In this document: positions 20,813-31,950 of the stretch, one piece after another | How positions within the stretch are numbered: position 1 is the first letter of the stretch | How the letters are laid out: each line of letters begins with the position of its first letter | From: Hygrophila difformis | Taxonomy: Eukaryota; Streptophyta; Magnoliopsida; Lamiales; Acanthaceae | Assembly: GCA_030278955.1 (NCBI GenBank) | Contig: JAOANR010000006.1 | Coordinates: 54,650,915 to 54,714,914 of the forward strand | Direction of reading: 5' to 3' | Length of the DNA: 64,000 nucleotides | Program-made: the position numbers and the translations under genes | Notes under the pieces: model-generated | Databases searched by the model: none | What the model saw: only the letters and a program-made list of their open reading frames with translations | Told to the model about the DNA's origin: nothing

Positions 20813-23284
20813 GGTTCCTCTCTCTATTTAATCTCAAACAAATTTCATTCTCTCCCTATTTTATATTGCAACACTCACATCATAGCCCCACGGGTTAGGA
20901 TGTAACATTCTGGAATTGCAATATAGGGTGTTATGCTGCCCAAATTTTGATTCTCCATTTGCATCACTTAACTGATTGAACCCTTGACTCATTAATGATT
21001 AAAGATTGAGATTAGCAATAATCAAACTTCAATAATCATCTTGACTAAAGGACCGTTGTTCAATTGCCATTAAAACATTCTTGTATAAACAAAATCCTGA
21101 TGGCTTAAACAGATAATCTGGACTGTAATTAATTATGGTAGGAAGGATTATTTAAGACCATCACATGTGGACCCAATCCACAACCTTGCATGAGAAACCA
21201 ATGTCTCTCATACAATGGATCCTCTTTTGTTTCTTATTTATTTTGTCTTTGTGTGTTGTGTGTGGAACCATTAGTAAAGAATACATCAGACTAATGTTGG
21301 CGGGTATTCCCTCGTGGATAACTAGCTCGTATTCTGGGTATTAGTTACTAATTGTTATTTTGCATGGTCTGGATGATTGTTAGTGGAAGCCTTGGCAGTT
21401 CGCCTATCCGGGGTTATAATAGCTGCTCGGCTGACTCCCATTCAGATACAGTTTTATTTTCATTATCTTAATTTCCAAACCTGAATCCCAATCCGTACTG
21501 GGAGTCAGTTGGCATCAGTCAATGCCAATTGATGATCATTATAGAAGGGAAGCATGTAGGTTTTTATCCGAATTCACAGACAGTGGAGGCCCAACTGGTG
21601 TTGACACCACCATTGTAGGGTCTAAGCTGTCTAAATTCGCTCCATCCGAGTGATTGGGAAATTGGACAGTAGATGTTTACAGTCCACCTGATTACTCTGC
21701 CATTACTTTGGTCCCTTGACCACTTCATTCTGTGTTTCACCTTCTGTCTAGACCTGCATCTATATTTTGGGTCAATTAATTTTACACTTCCATATATCTT
21801 TATGCATGATAATATTATATACTACTGTGGTCTGTACTTATTTTGGGATCCCTTCCTTGGACAATAGAAGTCTAGATCTTAAACAGATATTGCTTTATAA
21901 ATTTCCAACAAAAACCTCTTTATAAAATCCGGATCTGAGTAAGGGATAGATTCTTCAGTTATGACTAATTCATATTCTATCAAGGGTTATATTTTGGGAA
22001 TTAAGAAGCAGATTCAGCGATTAGGTCTCGCCTAGACTGAAAGGGTCTGTGTTTTAACTGAGAGTCTAGTACCTGACAGGGAATGATTTTCAAATCCATT
22101 ATTTTCCGAAATTGCTGGTTGATGGAAATGTAAGATTAAATACTACACCGAGATGGGGTCCACTTGGATTCAAATACAGTGTAGTAAATAATCTTAGAGG
22201 AACATCATCCAGGCCTTGGTTATTTTCCAAGATAGGGTTGAGTTTTCTTTCAACCGCTATCTTCTTCTGCCAAAGCCTTCTTTTGAGTCCTGAGTGAGTG
22301 CATCCGGAACGAACTAATTTATTAGTTCGTTTCATTAGTTTGTATCGCATAATCACCCGGAAGGAAGTGAACACATTAGTGGTTCACTGAGAGCCGGGAA
22401 TTCTTGATCCATACTCCTTCATTCTGATGGGGAGCTGTCTTTTACTACCAGGGTCAGATTTTCAAAACCTCCGAGTGATAGGTTTTAAATGCTTTCTTTA
22501 CCGCTTTCAGTAGAGATCACTCGGTTGTATTGAGAGTTGTGTAACTGCTACTAGGGTTGACAGTTAAGGGATGGTTTAGGGCTTGATTCAAATCTTTGGG
22601 TGTGACATGGGAGAATGATAGTGGTACTTGGCATTTCAATAAATGATGTGTCGGGTGTTGCTTTTCCACCACAGATGAAGTAACACACCCAGGCCAGGGC
22701 AGTTACGAATCTGTGGTATCTTAGAATTTGCGGTCTTAAGAACATGTAAACTCATATTGCAAGTACCTGTCTGTTAAAGGGAAAGCCTTATTGAGAGCAT
22801 GAGAATTAGCTATCTGAAAGAATTATCCCAAACAAGGATCTGCGTATGAAAATGGAAGTTTAATATTGCTGTATCTCACTCTTGTCCCATTTTCATTCTT
22901 TTCTTCCTGTCCTTTCTGTCTACATTGTAACTCAACTTCACGGTTGGCACAATGCACCTTTTCCCTGCTTTCGTAGATAATGTTTACTGCATTCCTAGAA
23001 TAATTCTTATCCGCTTTCTAGAATAGATTTATTTGCTTTGTAGATTAATTTAACTGCTTTCTAGATCTAATTTACATTCATGTCAGTAGTTATTAATCAC
23101 CTTTCAAACCTATTGAGCAATACGAATGGAAAATCTAGTAAAACGACGTGGGACCTGCTTCTATCGCACATCCTCCAGTGAACGATCCGGTCTTACTATA
23201 AATTACTGCAATTTTTGACTCCGTGCGCTTTCGGGAGCACAGTTTCTTAACTACGAGCAATAAAAACATGACTACGTATAAATA

Positions 23285-23640
23285 TATCCCTAATCACAAC
23301 ACCGCCATCATAAATTGGTTTCATTAAATAAAATCTAAACCAGGACTATGATTTTTCGGAAAATACTCATGTAGTGGGAACTTGCCAAAAGTTTCATGGC
23401 AGGAAATCTTATGACAAGAATTGATGAGAAGTATCATGGCATATTTGCCGGGGATCCTCAGTGTGACAGGCTGAAGGTCAACATATCCCGGCTATGCCAT
23501 GAGATTTGTCAACATTTCATGACAGGGAGGACCACAGCGCCATTTGAAATTAAAGCACCACACTTGAGTAATAAAAAGACTAATAATCTTGATATATCCC
23601 TAAACCCTTTCCCGTGAATCATAACACTTTTCATTTAATA
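23285..23640 (+). repeat. Relic LTR end plus primer-binding site inside the Athila-A LTR, with a 73-codon frame
   Basis: Bases 23285-23400 (ATATATCCCTAATCAC, TTCATTAAATAAAATCTAAACC, GAACTTGCC, AAAGTTTCATGGC) parallel the true end at 23596-23704 (ATATATCCCTAAACCC, TTCATTTAATAAATCTAACC, GAAACTTGTC, AAAGTTTCATGGC). After it, TTTGCCGGGGATCC and CACAGCGCCATTTGAAAT echo the primer site and leader. The 73-codon open frame 23396-23617 lies in this copy. It is also present in the other three Athila LTRs. No known domain; it may not be translated. Confidence 0.65.
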
Positions 23641-23700
23641 AATCTAACCTGGTATAATTTTAGAAAAAGCTCGGGTTAACGAAACTTGTCAAAAGTTTCA

Positions 23701-23718
23701 TGGCGCCGTTGCCGGGGA
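23701..23718 (+). other. Primer-binding site of Athila-A
   Basis: TGGCGCCGTTGCCGGGGA directly after the LTR, the tRNA-Asp-type site usual for Athila elements. Confidence 0.92.
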
Positions 23719-23862
23719 GGATGCAGCGCCGTTTTATTTAGAGAATTACGTTCCTCATTGCTCCTAGAGTAGCCTATACATATAAATTATAAATATTCAC
23801 CTTCAGAACCACTTCTAACCTGGGGATTGTACAGGTACTGTCATTATTGAAGCCGTTGTTCT

Positions 23863-26800
23863 ATGCAAAGGAGGAAGCAGACGCCAGCCGAGATCCCGTT
23901 TAATTCCGAGATAGAAAAGACAGCTCGACGTCTTAGGGCGGAGACTAAACGAAGAAGGGAACGGGAACGACAGGCATTACTTTCGCCAAGCACCAGCAGC
24001 GATATTTCCGAAATGGCAAACCCTGACATCCCACCAATCATTCAACCCAATCCCCCACTTCACAACATTGAGGAAGATCCCGAAGATGCTGATCATGATG
24101 ATTTGGATGATCCCCCTCCCCAGATCATACAAGGAGGAGGGAATCCACCAAACATGGATCAGCAGCACTTCGAGGCACCCCCTCCCAACCCGAACCAAAA
24201 CCCACCAAACAACCAGAACCAACCAAATCAGCAAAATTTCCCAAACCAACAGAATCAGCAATACCATAACCCCCATCAGAATCCCCCGAATCCGAATGAT
24301 TTCAATGATCCGAGGAACTATTTCATGCCTCAGAACTACTACCCACAGCAATACCAAGGCGGGCCTGAGAACAATCATCAAGCAGCAGCTGCTGCTGATT
24401 ACATGCAGCCGATTTTAGAGCCATATCTGAATATTCCTGGACAAGCTCCATTCTTGGCCAGGAACTTCGAACTGAAACCGGCCCTAATCAATCTAGTCCA
24501 GAGCAACCAGTTTGCCGGAGCAAGTCATGAAGATCCCCATGATCACCTGCAAACCTTCCTAGAATTGTGTGACACGATCAAGAATCGTGATGTACCCGCG
24601 AACACCATTCGACTAAGGCTATTTCCCTTCTCTCTGACAAGCGGAGCACGAACATGGTACAAGTCACTGCCCGTAAATCAGAAGTCTACATGGGAAGATG
24701 TGATCAGAAACTTCTTAGCAAAATACTTCCCGGAGTCCAAGGTAGATGAATGCCGCTCCAAAATTGCGGAATTCAAGATGAAACCAGACGAGTCCTTGTA
24801 TGATGCAAAGGAAAGATTCTTCAACCTACTCAGGAAGTGTCCTCAACATGGCTTCCATGACTGGGAGAGACTGAGAAAGTTCTACAGTGGTCTGACCCCA
24901 GCATGGAAATCCATGCTTGATGCTGCCGGTGGTCAACATTTGCTCTACATACCGATGGACCAAGCCTGGGCAAAGATTGAAGCCATGAGTGTCAACCGTT
25001 CTGTTCTAACTGATGATGGTAATCCCACTCCCCCTCGTGGTTTGTGTGTAGTAGGTACAGTAGAGAAGTCAGACATTGAAAAGCTTCAAGAGCAAGTGGC
25101 AGCGTTGTCTGTGAATCAAGGAGTTGGAAGTTCTGCGCAGGGACAGCAAACTGATGTGATCTGTGGACTGTGTCAAGGTGCTCATGCAACTGACACATGC
25201 GAGCAAGTCACAGCTGAAAGCTGTAACTATGCAGGAGCTTTTCCAAATAGACACCCGAATTTGTCTTATTCAAACAACAACGCCTTAAACTCACATCTCT
25301 TGAATAAGCCACAACAACAGCAGTTCAACCCTCAGCAGAACCAAGGATTCAATCAGAACAGGGGCCAACATTTTCAGAATCCAGGTTTCCAACCTCAGAT
25401 CCAGCAGAGGCCGCCTCAGAATTTCCAGAACTTTCAGCCCAATCAGAGTTTCCAGCCTCAGTTTGTCCCAAACCAAGGCCAGTGGAATCAGAATCAGCAT
25501 CAAAATCAGAATCAGAATCAAAAGCCTCCCTCAAGGCTTGAGAATCTGATGACTGATTTCATCACTAGTCAGAAAGAGATCAACAATCAACTGCAGGCCT
25601 CCATCAGAAATGTGGAGACCCAAGTTACACAGATGGCTAATGAGATGCAGAAAAGGGACAAAGGAACATTGCCTAGCACTGCGGAAAAGAACCCGCAATG
25701 CAAGGCAATAACCTTGAAATCTGGAAGAGTGCTAGCTGGACCGAAGGGAGCAGATACTGGAGCGGAATTTAAAGAAGATGATATTGTTGACAATGCTGGT
25801 AAGGAAGCTGATCATGGGAACGAAGCAGAAAAAGAGACAGCCGAATTGCAGACTGAAGCTGCGCCTGAAACGGCTGAAACAGATAAGGGTACAGGTGAAG
25901 GTACAACTTCCTTCCCTTCACCACCAAAAATTGCTAATAACAAGTACATGCCCAGGATTCCTTATCCTGCGCGGCTTAAAAATAAAGAACATGATCTTAA
26001 ATTCAAGAAATTTCTGCAACGATTAAAGTCTGTAGAGATAACCATTCCTCTCACAGAAATGATTTCCGAAATGCCCATCTATGCTAAGTTCTTGAAAGAA
26101 TTGATTTCAGGAAAAAGGCAGGTTGAGCAGGAGGAGGTAATTATTCTCAACAGCACATGCAGTGCCATCGTTCAGAGGAGAATGCCTGAAAAGAAAGAGG
26201 ACCCCGGATGTTGCACACTTCCAGTACAATTTGGAAAGGCCAAAGTGAGTATGGGGCTTTGTGATTTAGGATCAAGCATCAATGTGATGCCACTAGCTAT
26301 GGCTGTTCGCCTTAAGCTTGGAGAAATTCAACCGGTCAAGATGAGACTGCAACTTGCAGACAGATCGATCACTCAGCCCGTAGGAATCCTCAAGGATGTT
26401 GTGGTCAAAACCGGGCAGGTTCTTTTTCCGGTCGACTTCATCGTCCTCGACATTGAAGAGGATTCTGAAATGCCGCTTATCCTTGAACGCCCATTTCTAG
26501 CCACTGGTGGTGCACTGATTGACGCTAAATCCGGAAAAGTCACCTTAAGGGTCGATGGCGAGGAGATCATCTTTGATATGGAGAAATTGCAGAAATTTCC
26601 GAATGACAGTTCTTGTTTTTCATTTGAAAATGTAATAGTTAGGGAAGAGCCAGACTCTGAACTTGAATGTGAAATGATGCTGGATGAACCATCAAAGCAG
26701 GTACTGAAGCCTGCTGGCGTGGAGCACAAAGGATGCAAAGCCGTTCACTTTGCCGATCCCGAAACAGGGGATTTGGAGGAATTTGACGGCATCGACTTCC

Positions 26801-29800
26801 ATGATGACGCCAACCAAGAGGAGGAAGAGGATCCTGTACTGATGCAGGATCCCAAAGGTAAATCTGTTCTCCCACTACCCAATTCTCGCAAACTACTCCC
26901 TTCCGTTGAATGTCCACCAGAGCTTGAACTTAAAACACTACCCGATCATCTCAAGTACGCGTTTCTCGCAGAACATAAAAAGTTACCCGTGATTGTTTCG
27001 GCTAAGCTCTCCCAAGAGCAAGAAAATGCTCTGGTGGTCGTTCTTAAGAAACATGTACATGCAATAGGTTGGACCATTTCTGACATAAAAGGAATAAGCC
27101 CTTCTATTTGCATGCACAGGATTCTAATGGAAGAAGAGTTTAAACCCTCCCGTCAACCTCAGAGGCGATTGAACCCCCTTATGCAGGAAGTGGTAAGGAA
27201 AGAAGTTATCAAGCTCTTAGATGCTGGTATAATCTATCCTATCTCTGATAGCAAATGGGTTAGCCCGGTGCAGGTCGTACCCAAACGAGGAGGGATGTGC
27301 ATAACCAAGAATGAGCAAGGAGAAGAGGTTGCAACCAGGCCAGTGACCGGATGGAGAGTTTGTATCGATTACCGGAAGCTGAATGAGGCCACACGCAAGG
27401 ACCATTTTCCATTGCCATTCATTGATCAGATGCTTGAGAGGTTGGCAGGGAGAGAGTTTTATTGCTTTTTGGATGGTTATTCTGGTTATAATCAGATTGT
27501 TATTTCCAGTGAAGACCATGATAAAACCACTTTTACTTGCCCGTACGGCACTTTTGCCTATCGACGGATGCCTTTTGGTTTGTGCAATGCACCTGCTACT
27601 TTTCAAAGATGCATGATGTCTATTTTCTCTGAATTTATCGAAAAATGCATTGAGGTCTTTATGGATGACTTCTCTGTATATGGAGATACGTTCGAAGATT
27701 GTTTGACCAATCTTGCTAAGATTTTAAAGAGGTGTGAAGACACTAACTTGGTTTTAAATTGGGAAAAGTGCCATTTTATGGTCACTGAGGGCATAGTGTT
27801 AGGTCATCGCATTTCTCGTGCAGGCATTGAAGTTGATCCAGCCAAAGTTTCCATCATTTCCAATCTCCCTCTTCCTAACTCGATCAAATCAGTTAGGAGC
27901 TTCTTAGGGCATGCCGGTTTTTACCGGCGATTCATTAAGGATTTCTCTAAAATTGCCAAGCCGCTCACTAATCTGCTTTGTAAAGAAAATCCTTTCTTAA
28001 TAAATGAAGCGTGTGTCCAAGCCTTTGACACGCTCAAGAAGATGTTGGTTTCTGCACCGATAGTGCAACCACCCGATTGGTCACTGCCTTTCGAGGTAAT
28101 GTGCGATGCTAGTGGTCTCGCCGTAGGCGCAGTTCTTGGACAACATAAGGATGGGAGACACTGCGTAATTCATTACGCAAGTCATGCCCTGAATGAAGCC
28201 CAAGTTAACTACACCACAACGGAGAAAGAGATGTATGCTGTAGTCTTCGCGTTTGACAAGTTCAGACAGTACCTGATAGGTACGAAGACCATAGTATACA
28301 CTGATCATACAGCATTGAGATACTTGTTTAGCAAACAAGATGCAAAACCTCGATTAATCAGGTGGGTACTTCTGTTGCAAGAATTCGACATCATAATAAA
28401 AGATAGGCGAGGTCGAGATAATGGTGCTGCTGACCACTTATCTCGATTAGATAATGATAAAAAGGAAAAAGCCGTCAATGAAGAGTTTCCGGACGAACAG
28501 TTGTTCGCGTTGCATCTGCATAATCAAGCTTGTCCATGGTTTTCCGACATCGCTAACTTCTTGGCATGCGGAATAACCCCCCAGTTTTCGAACTATCATC
28601 AGAGGAATAAGTTCAAACGAGATGTATTAAGTTACTTCTGGGAAGAACCTTATCTCTTCAAACACTGCCCTGATTTAATAATCAGGCGATGTGTGACCGA
28701 GCATGAAGCTTATCAAATTGTCAGAAAATGCCATGAATCAGAATATGGAGGTCACCATGGTCCCGCTCGAACGGCCCACAAGGTCCTCGAATGTGGATTT
28801 TATTGGCCTCACATCTATGAGGATTGCAGGACATTTGTTAAGGGCTGTGACAGATGCCAAAGATTGGGAAACATCTCCAAGAGGGATGAGATGCCTCAAA
28901 AGGGGATTCTCACACTTGAGATCTTTGATGTATGGGGCATTGACTTCATGGGACCGTTTCCACCATCTGGTGGAAACTACTATATCTTGGTAGCTGTCGA
29001 TTACGTATCCAAATGGGTCGAGGCTGTCGCATTACCGACCAATGATGGTAGCCAAGTCATCAAGTTCCTCAAGAACAACATTTTCAGTCGATTTGGCGTA
29101 CCTAGGGTGGTGATATCTGATGGAGGAACACACTTTATTAATAAAGGTTTTGAAACTTTAATGAGTAAAAATGGGATCCTCCATAAGATAGGCACGCCTT
29201 ACCATCCTCAGACTAGTGGTCAAGTCGAAGTATCCAATCGCGAAATCAAACACATACTCGAAGCCACTGTCGGGATAACCCGTAAGGATTGGGCACGTAA
29301 GCTCAATGATGCTCTATGGGCATACCGCACAGCATATAAGACTCCCATCGGGATGTCTCCATATAGGCTGGTCTTCGGTAAAGCCTGTCATTTACCCGTA
29401 GAGCTAGAGCATAAGGCTTACTGGGCCGTAAAAACGCTTAACTTCGATCCGAAAGTTGCTCAGAGCAAACGTAAGTTGGACCTCAATGAAATTGAGGAAA
29501 TACGAGCGCAAGCTTATGAAAGCTCTCGAATTTACAAGGAGCGGACCCAGAAATTGCACGATCGCCGGATCAAACCTAAGTATTTTTATGTTGGTCAACA
29601 TGTGTTATTGTTCAATACTAGGTTGAAGCTGTTCCCCGGAAAGCTCAAATCTAGATGGGAAGGACCACATGAAGTACTAGAGGTGTTCAAAAATGGAGCT
29701 GTCAGGATTCGAACTGGCAGGGGCGATATAGTGGTGAATGGACAACGATTAAAAGAGTACCTTGGACAGTTCGATCCGGAGAAGGAAAGCCAAGCAGTGG

Positions 29801-29823
29801 CAGACCCGGCTTACACTCAATAA
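23863..29823 (+). CDS. gag-pol: Athila-A gag-pol polyprotein, uninterrupted
   Basis: Single 1986-aa frame encoding structural and replication proteins. Domains by approximate residue: Asn/Gln/Pro-rich N-terminus; Gag core 245-355 ([17 protein letters not shown]); zinc knuckle [13 protein letters not shown] near 433; Gln/Asn-rich linker; aspartic protease with [11 protein letters not shown] near 800; reverse transcriptase with [19 protein letters not shown] near 1167 and catalytic FMDD near 1265; RNase H ([14 protein letters not shown]) near 1413; integrase with an HHCC zinc motif 1625-1665 and D, D, E in [15 protein letters not shown] and GQVEVSN. All expected catalytic residues are seen and there is no stop, so this copy may be functional. 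The start is the first ATG after a 144-nt leader following the primer site. Confidence 0.95.
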   Translation: MQRRKQTPAEIPFNSEIEKTARRLRAETKRRRERERQALLSPSTSSDISEMANPDIPPIIQPNPPLHNIEEDPEDADHDDLDDPPPQIIQGGGNPPNMDQQHFEAPPPNPNQNPPNNQNQPNQQNFPNQQNQQYHNPHQNPPNPNDFNDPRNYFMPQNYYPQQYQGGPENNHQAAAAADYMQPILEPYLNIPGQAPFLARNFELKPALINLVQSNQFAGASHEDPHDHLQTFLELCDTIKNRDVPANTIRLRLFPFSLTSGARTWYKSLPVNQKSTWEDVIRNFLAKYFPESKVDECRSKIAEFKMKPDESLYDAKERFFNLLRKCPQHGFHDWERLRKFYSGLTPAWKSMLDAAGGQHLLYIPMDQAWAKIEAMSVNRSVLTDDGNPTPPRGLCVVGTVEKSDIEKLQEQVAALSVNQGVGSSAQGQQTDVICGLCQGAHATDTCEQVTAESCNYAGAFPNRHPNLSYSNNNALNSHLLNKPQQQQFNPQQNQGFNQNRGQHFQNPGFQPQIQQRPPQNFQNFQPNQSFQPQFVPNQGQWNQNQHQNQNQNQKPPSRLENLMTDFITSQKEINNQLQASIRNVETQVTQMANEMQKRDKGTLPSTAEKNPQCKAITLKSGRVLAGPKGADTGAEFKEDDIVDNAGKEADHGNEAEKETAELQTEAAPETAETDKGTGEGTTSFPSPPKIANNKYMPRIPYPARLKNKEHDLKFKKFLQRLKSVEITIPLTEMISEMPIYAKFLKELISGKRQVEQEEVIILNSTCSAIVQRRMPEKKEDPGCCTLPVQFGKAKVSMGLCDLGSSINVMPLAMAVRLKLGEIQPVKMRLQLADRSITQPVGILKDVVVKTGQVLFPVDFIVLDIEEDSEMPLILERPFLATGGALIDAKSGKVTLRVDGEEIIFDMEKLQKFPNDSSCFSFENVIVREEPDSELECEMMLDEPSKQVLKPAGVEHKGCKAVHFADPETGDLEEFDGIDFHDDANQEEEEDPVLMQDPKGKSVLPLPNSRKLLPSVECPPELELKTLPDHLKYAFLAEHKKLPVIVSAKLSQEQENALVVVLKKHVHAIGWTISDIKGISPSICMHRILMEEEFKPSRQPQRRLNPLMQEVVRKEVIKLLDAGIIYPISDSKWVSPVQVVPKRGGMCITKNEQGEEVATRPVTGWRVCIDYRKLNEATRKDHFPLPFIDQMLERLAGREFYCFLDGYSGYNQIVISSEDHDKTTFTCPYGTFAYRRMPFGLCNAPATFQRCMMSIFSEFIEKCIEVFMDDFSVYGDTFEDCLTNLAKILKRCEDTNLVLNWEKCHFMVTEGIVLGHRISRAGIEVDPAKVSIISNLPLPNSIKSVRSFLGHAGFYRRFIKDFSKIAKPLTNLLCKENPFLINEACVQAFDTLKKMLVSAPIVQPPDWSLPFEVMCDASGLAVGAVLGQHKDGRHCVIHYASHALNEAQVNYTTTEKEMYAVVFAFDKFRQYLIGTKTIVYTDHTALRYLFSKQDAKPRLIRWVLLLQEFDIIIKDRRGRDNGAADHLSRLDNDKKEKAVNEEFPDEQLFALHLHNQACPWFSDIANFLACGITPQFSNYHQRNKFKRDVLSYFWEEPYLFKHCPDLIIRRCVTEHEAYQIVRKCHESEYGGHHGPARTAHKVLECGFYWPHIYEDCRTFVKGCDRCQRLGNISKRDEMPQKGILTLEIFDVWGIDFMGPFPPSGGNYYILVAVDYVSKWVEAVALPTNDGSQVIKFLKNNIFSRFGVPRVVISDGGTHFINKGFETLMSKNGILHKIGTPYHPQTSGQVEVSNREIKHILEATVGITRKDWARKLNDALWAYRTAYKTPIGMSPYRLVFGKACHLPVELEHKAYWAVKTLNFDPKVAQSKRKLDLNEIEEIRAQAYESSRIYKERTQKLHDRRIKPKYFYVGQHVLLFNTRLKLFPGKLKSRWEGPHEVLEVFKNGAVRIRTGRGDIVVNGQRLKEYLGQFDPEKESQAVADPAYTQ

Positions 29824-29920
29824 GAAACAACATTTAAAAATACAAAAATTTCAGTTTATATATATAGTATATATTTACAGTATTTATTTCATGGCAAGAA
29901 AGTACCCAAAGATCAATTAA

Positions 29921-29958
29921 ACATTTAGAGTACTAAGACTCTAAATGTGAGGATGTTG
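29921..29958 (+). other. Hairpin plus polypurine-tract-like module, copy 1 of Athila-A
   Basis: An 11-bp stem (ACATTTAGAGT / ACTCTAAATGT, loop ACTAAG) runs straight into AAATGTGAGGATGTTGAT, the same sequence that forms the true polypurine tract before the 3' LTR (52401). It sits about 100 bp after the gag-pol stop. Athila-B has the same module at 44887-44920. Confidence 0.7.
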
Positions 29959-30308
29959 ATTTTTGGAGAAAATCTAATGCATTTCATTCATCTATCTTGC
30001 AGAAGTTCGGAACCACCAAAAAGAGGAGCAGATAACAGTAACATGGAAAACCAGGTTCTTGGTTGGATTAGTTCTATAAATCTGAGAAAATGTTCTCGGG
30101 AATTGAAGAGATTCAATACCCGAAATAAAATTCACAGATAAAATGGAACTGACCCAATCTAATTTTATGCAAGTGGATTATTTAATTTTCAGCCCAGCAT
30201 TTTGAATTTACTTGGACTGAATTTATTCAGCCCAAATCAAATAAAATGGACGCAGGCCCAATACCACACTCGGGCCCAGTCCAAGAAAATTTGAAAATTC
30301 AAAAATTC
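29959..30308 (+). other. Athila-A spacer between gag-pol and the internal promoter
   Basis: Homologous to 44536-44886 of Athila-B (minus), including TTCGGAACCACCAAAAAG and AAAACCAGGTTCTTGG. CTTGCAG followed by AAGTTCGG at 29994-30008 could be a splice acceptor and CCAG/GTTC a donor, but the frame differs between the elements because of small indels, so coding is unlikely. Confidence 0.45.
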
Positions 30309-30309
30309 T

Positions 30310-30620
30310 TTGTCGCGGAAGGACCTTTGTCGCGATGTCATGCATCGCGACCAAGCCCTGTTCCGCGACAAAATCCCTTTTCCTTCTTAACCCTTCCCCA
30401 CATCTTGTCGCGATGCACCTTGTCGCGGAGCATGACTCCGCGACCAAGCCCTACTCCGCGACACAACCTGCGTTGACTGTCTCCATACTGAACTTTGTCG
30501 CGGTGGCCTTGTCGCGGAGCATGACTCCGCGACCAACCCTCAACTCCGCGACCTCTCTAATGTCGCTATGCCTTGTCGCGGAACCTTGTTCCGCGACAAA
30601 GTCTCGGATTCCGCGACAAA
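30310..30620 (+). repeat. GTCGCG dyad cluster of the Athila-A internal promoter
   Basis: Hairpins include 30327-30354 (arms GTCGCGATG and CATCGCGAC, loop TCATG), 30420-30445 (TGTCGCGGAG and CTCCGCGAC, loop CATGA), a similar one near 30508, and about 30573-30600 (TTGTCGCGGAAC and GTTCCGCGACAA). Isolated half-sites fill the gaps. The cluster ends 9 bp before the TATA box at 30629. The CATGA-loop type recurs in the corresponding cluster of Athila-B. Confidence 0.9.
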
Positions 30621-30628
30621 AGTTCAAG

Positions 30629-30636
30629 TATTTATA
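30629..30636 (+). promoter_or_regulatory. TATA box of the Athila-A internal promoter
   Basis: TATTTATA in AAGTATTTATACCCCC, followed by about 150 bp of CT-rich, ATG-free sequence up to the ATG at 30787, as in a plant 5' UTR. The Athila-B counterpart is at 44108-44115. Inferred, no transcript data. Confidence 0.6.
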
Positions 30637-30786
30637 CCCCCCACCCCCTCTAGTTTCTTTTCACCTTCCTCCTGTCATTTCAACTTCTTTCAGTTTCTTC
30701 ATCTTCCTCTTTCCCCCATTTTTCTCTCATCCGAACGAACACCACGTGTTCTTCGCAACCTTATCACTCTTTTTCTAGGGGAAACT

Positions 30787-31950
30787 ATGGACCGATTTCA
30801 TGGACTCCTCCCAAACCTTGGACCCGTGCCTAGACCCGAGCCAAGGAGGGGAGGGTAAACCCACTTTTCCCACCTGTCCATAGCCTCTATCGAACTCTTT
30901 GGCTTCTTTTTCTTATTTTTGGGTTGAGAATGACATAATGTGGTTTGTGTGAGTTTTTGTTTTCTTTGTTTTTCGATTTTGAATGCTCTCGGTTTAAGGA
31001 GCTCTTTGAAGTCCATTTGAAACCCTTAAAAAACCTACTTGAGAGTTGTTTTAAAACTGTTAATGGATAAAGTTTTTGAGGTTTAAAAACTGGAAAGAAC
31101 AAACTGATGAACATTTGGGTATTGTTTTGAATATCTTGATGTTATTGGTTTGATTGATCTTGATGTGACCTCTGCAGTGTTGAGTTGGTGTAATAAAAGA
31201 GGTAAGATCTCCTTGGGCACATTTGTTCCCATGTTAGAAATCTCATGGGAATAAATGTTTGTTTGTTTATGGAAACATAGTACAAACACCCAATAGGAAG
31301 CTTCCACTTTTAATAAAAGCAACCTTTTAGAAAAAGACAAAAAGAGTTATTTTTGTTTAATGTTTGACTTGAGTCTTTTGTTCCCAATGGAACACTAGTG
31401 TGAGTAAGATAGCAGTACTTTTGTCACCCAACTGCTATCCTTTTCAAAAAATCCAAAATGGGACCACTCACATCCCACTTTTATTAAATAAAACAAGTCA
31501 ACCATTTTTTTTTAAAATTAAAAACAGTGTTTGCAAAATTTTTGGATGTTTCAATTGTCCAAACAGACCAAGCTATCCAGAAACAGCAAATCCGTTCCGC
31601 CACGTCTTCATTGCACATTCCAATATTCGAGCATTCCATTTCCATCTATCCATCTCATTCCACCTCCAACAAGTGTCTCGGACTTGTTTAATAAAACTGA
31701 AAACTTTTGGGCCCAATGGCCCATTAAAAAGATTCTAGGCCCAATGGCCACTTTGATTTTATTATGGGCTCTTTAGCCCATTTAAAACCAAATATTATTT
31801 ACATGTGCTTTAAATTAAAATTCAAGTCAGAAATTTAATAATCTCACATCTAGAGCAAAGCTCTAAATGTGAGGATGTTGGTTTCTGAACTTGAATAATT
31901 TCGGAAAATTACATAAAAATTGGATTCATTATCTCTATCTTTTCAGGGGT
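30787..31950 (+). pseudogene. Athila-A F-box-like gene: exon 1, intron and first 4 nt of exon 2
   Basis: Exon 1 is 30787-30854, from the first ATG after the internal TATA box (22 codons plus 2 nt, starting MDRFHGLLPNLG). Donor GG/GTAAAC at 30855. The intron runs to 31946 and ends TCTATCTTTTCAG. Exon 2 starts GGGT at 31947 and is then cut by the Athila-B insertion. It resumes at 49602, and the joined phase is open. Athila-B gene 2 has the same layout. The intron 3' part carries the second hairpin/polypurine-like module. Gene model inferred from splice signals and frame only. Confidence 0.65.
31845..31880 (+). other. Hairpin plus polypurine-tract-like module, copy 2 of Athila-A
   Basis: Arms CACATCTAGAGC (31845-31856) and GCTCTAAATGTG (31860-31871), one mismatch, loop AAA, followed by AGGATGTTG. 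It is about 66 bp upstream of the exon 2 acceptor. The Athila-B equivalent is at 42518-42560. Confidence 0.65.

Larger units (their letters stand above)
19006..23700 (+). repeat. 5' LTR of Athila-A
   Basis: 4695 bp, from TGATAATGG to AAAGTTTCA. It contains the promoter (TATA at 19625), two dyad clusters (19311-19554 and 20280-20812), a (TG)n-like run near 21250 and, near its end, a relic of an older LTR end and primer-binding site. At 4.7 kb it is long even for Athila LTRs. Confidence 0.95.

Noticed and set aside
23701..23718. A second genuine primer-binding site at the inner LTR relic (about 23395)
   Set aside because: After TGGC the inner copy diverges strongly, so it would not pair with a tRNA; only the outer site is functional.
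29990..30053. Extra coding exon between CTTGCAG and CCAG/GT after gag-pol
   Set aside because: The segment is conserved in Athila-B, but indels shift the frame between elements, and the exon from the downstream ATG fits the splice phase in both.
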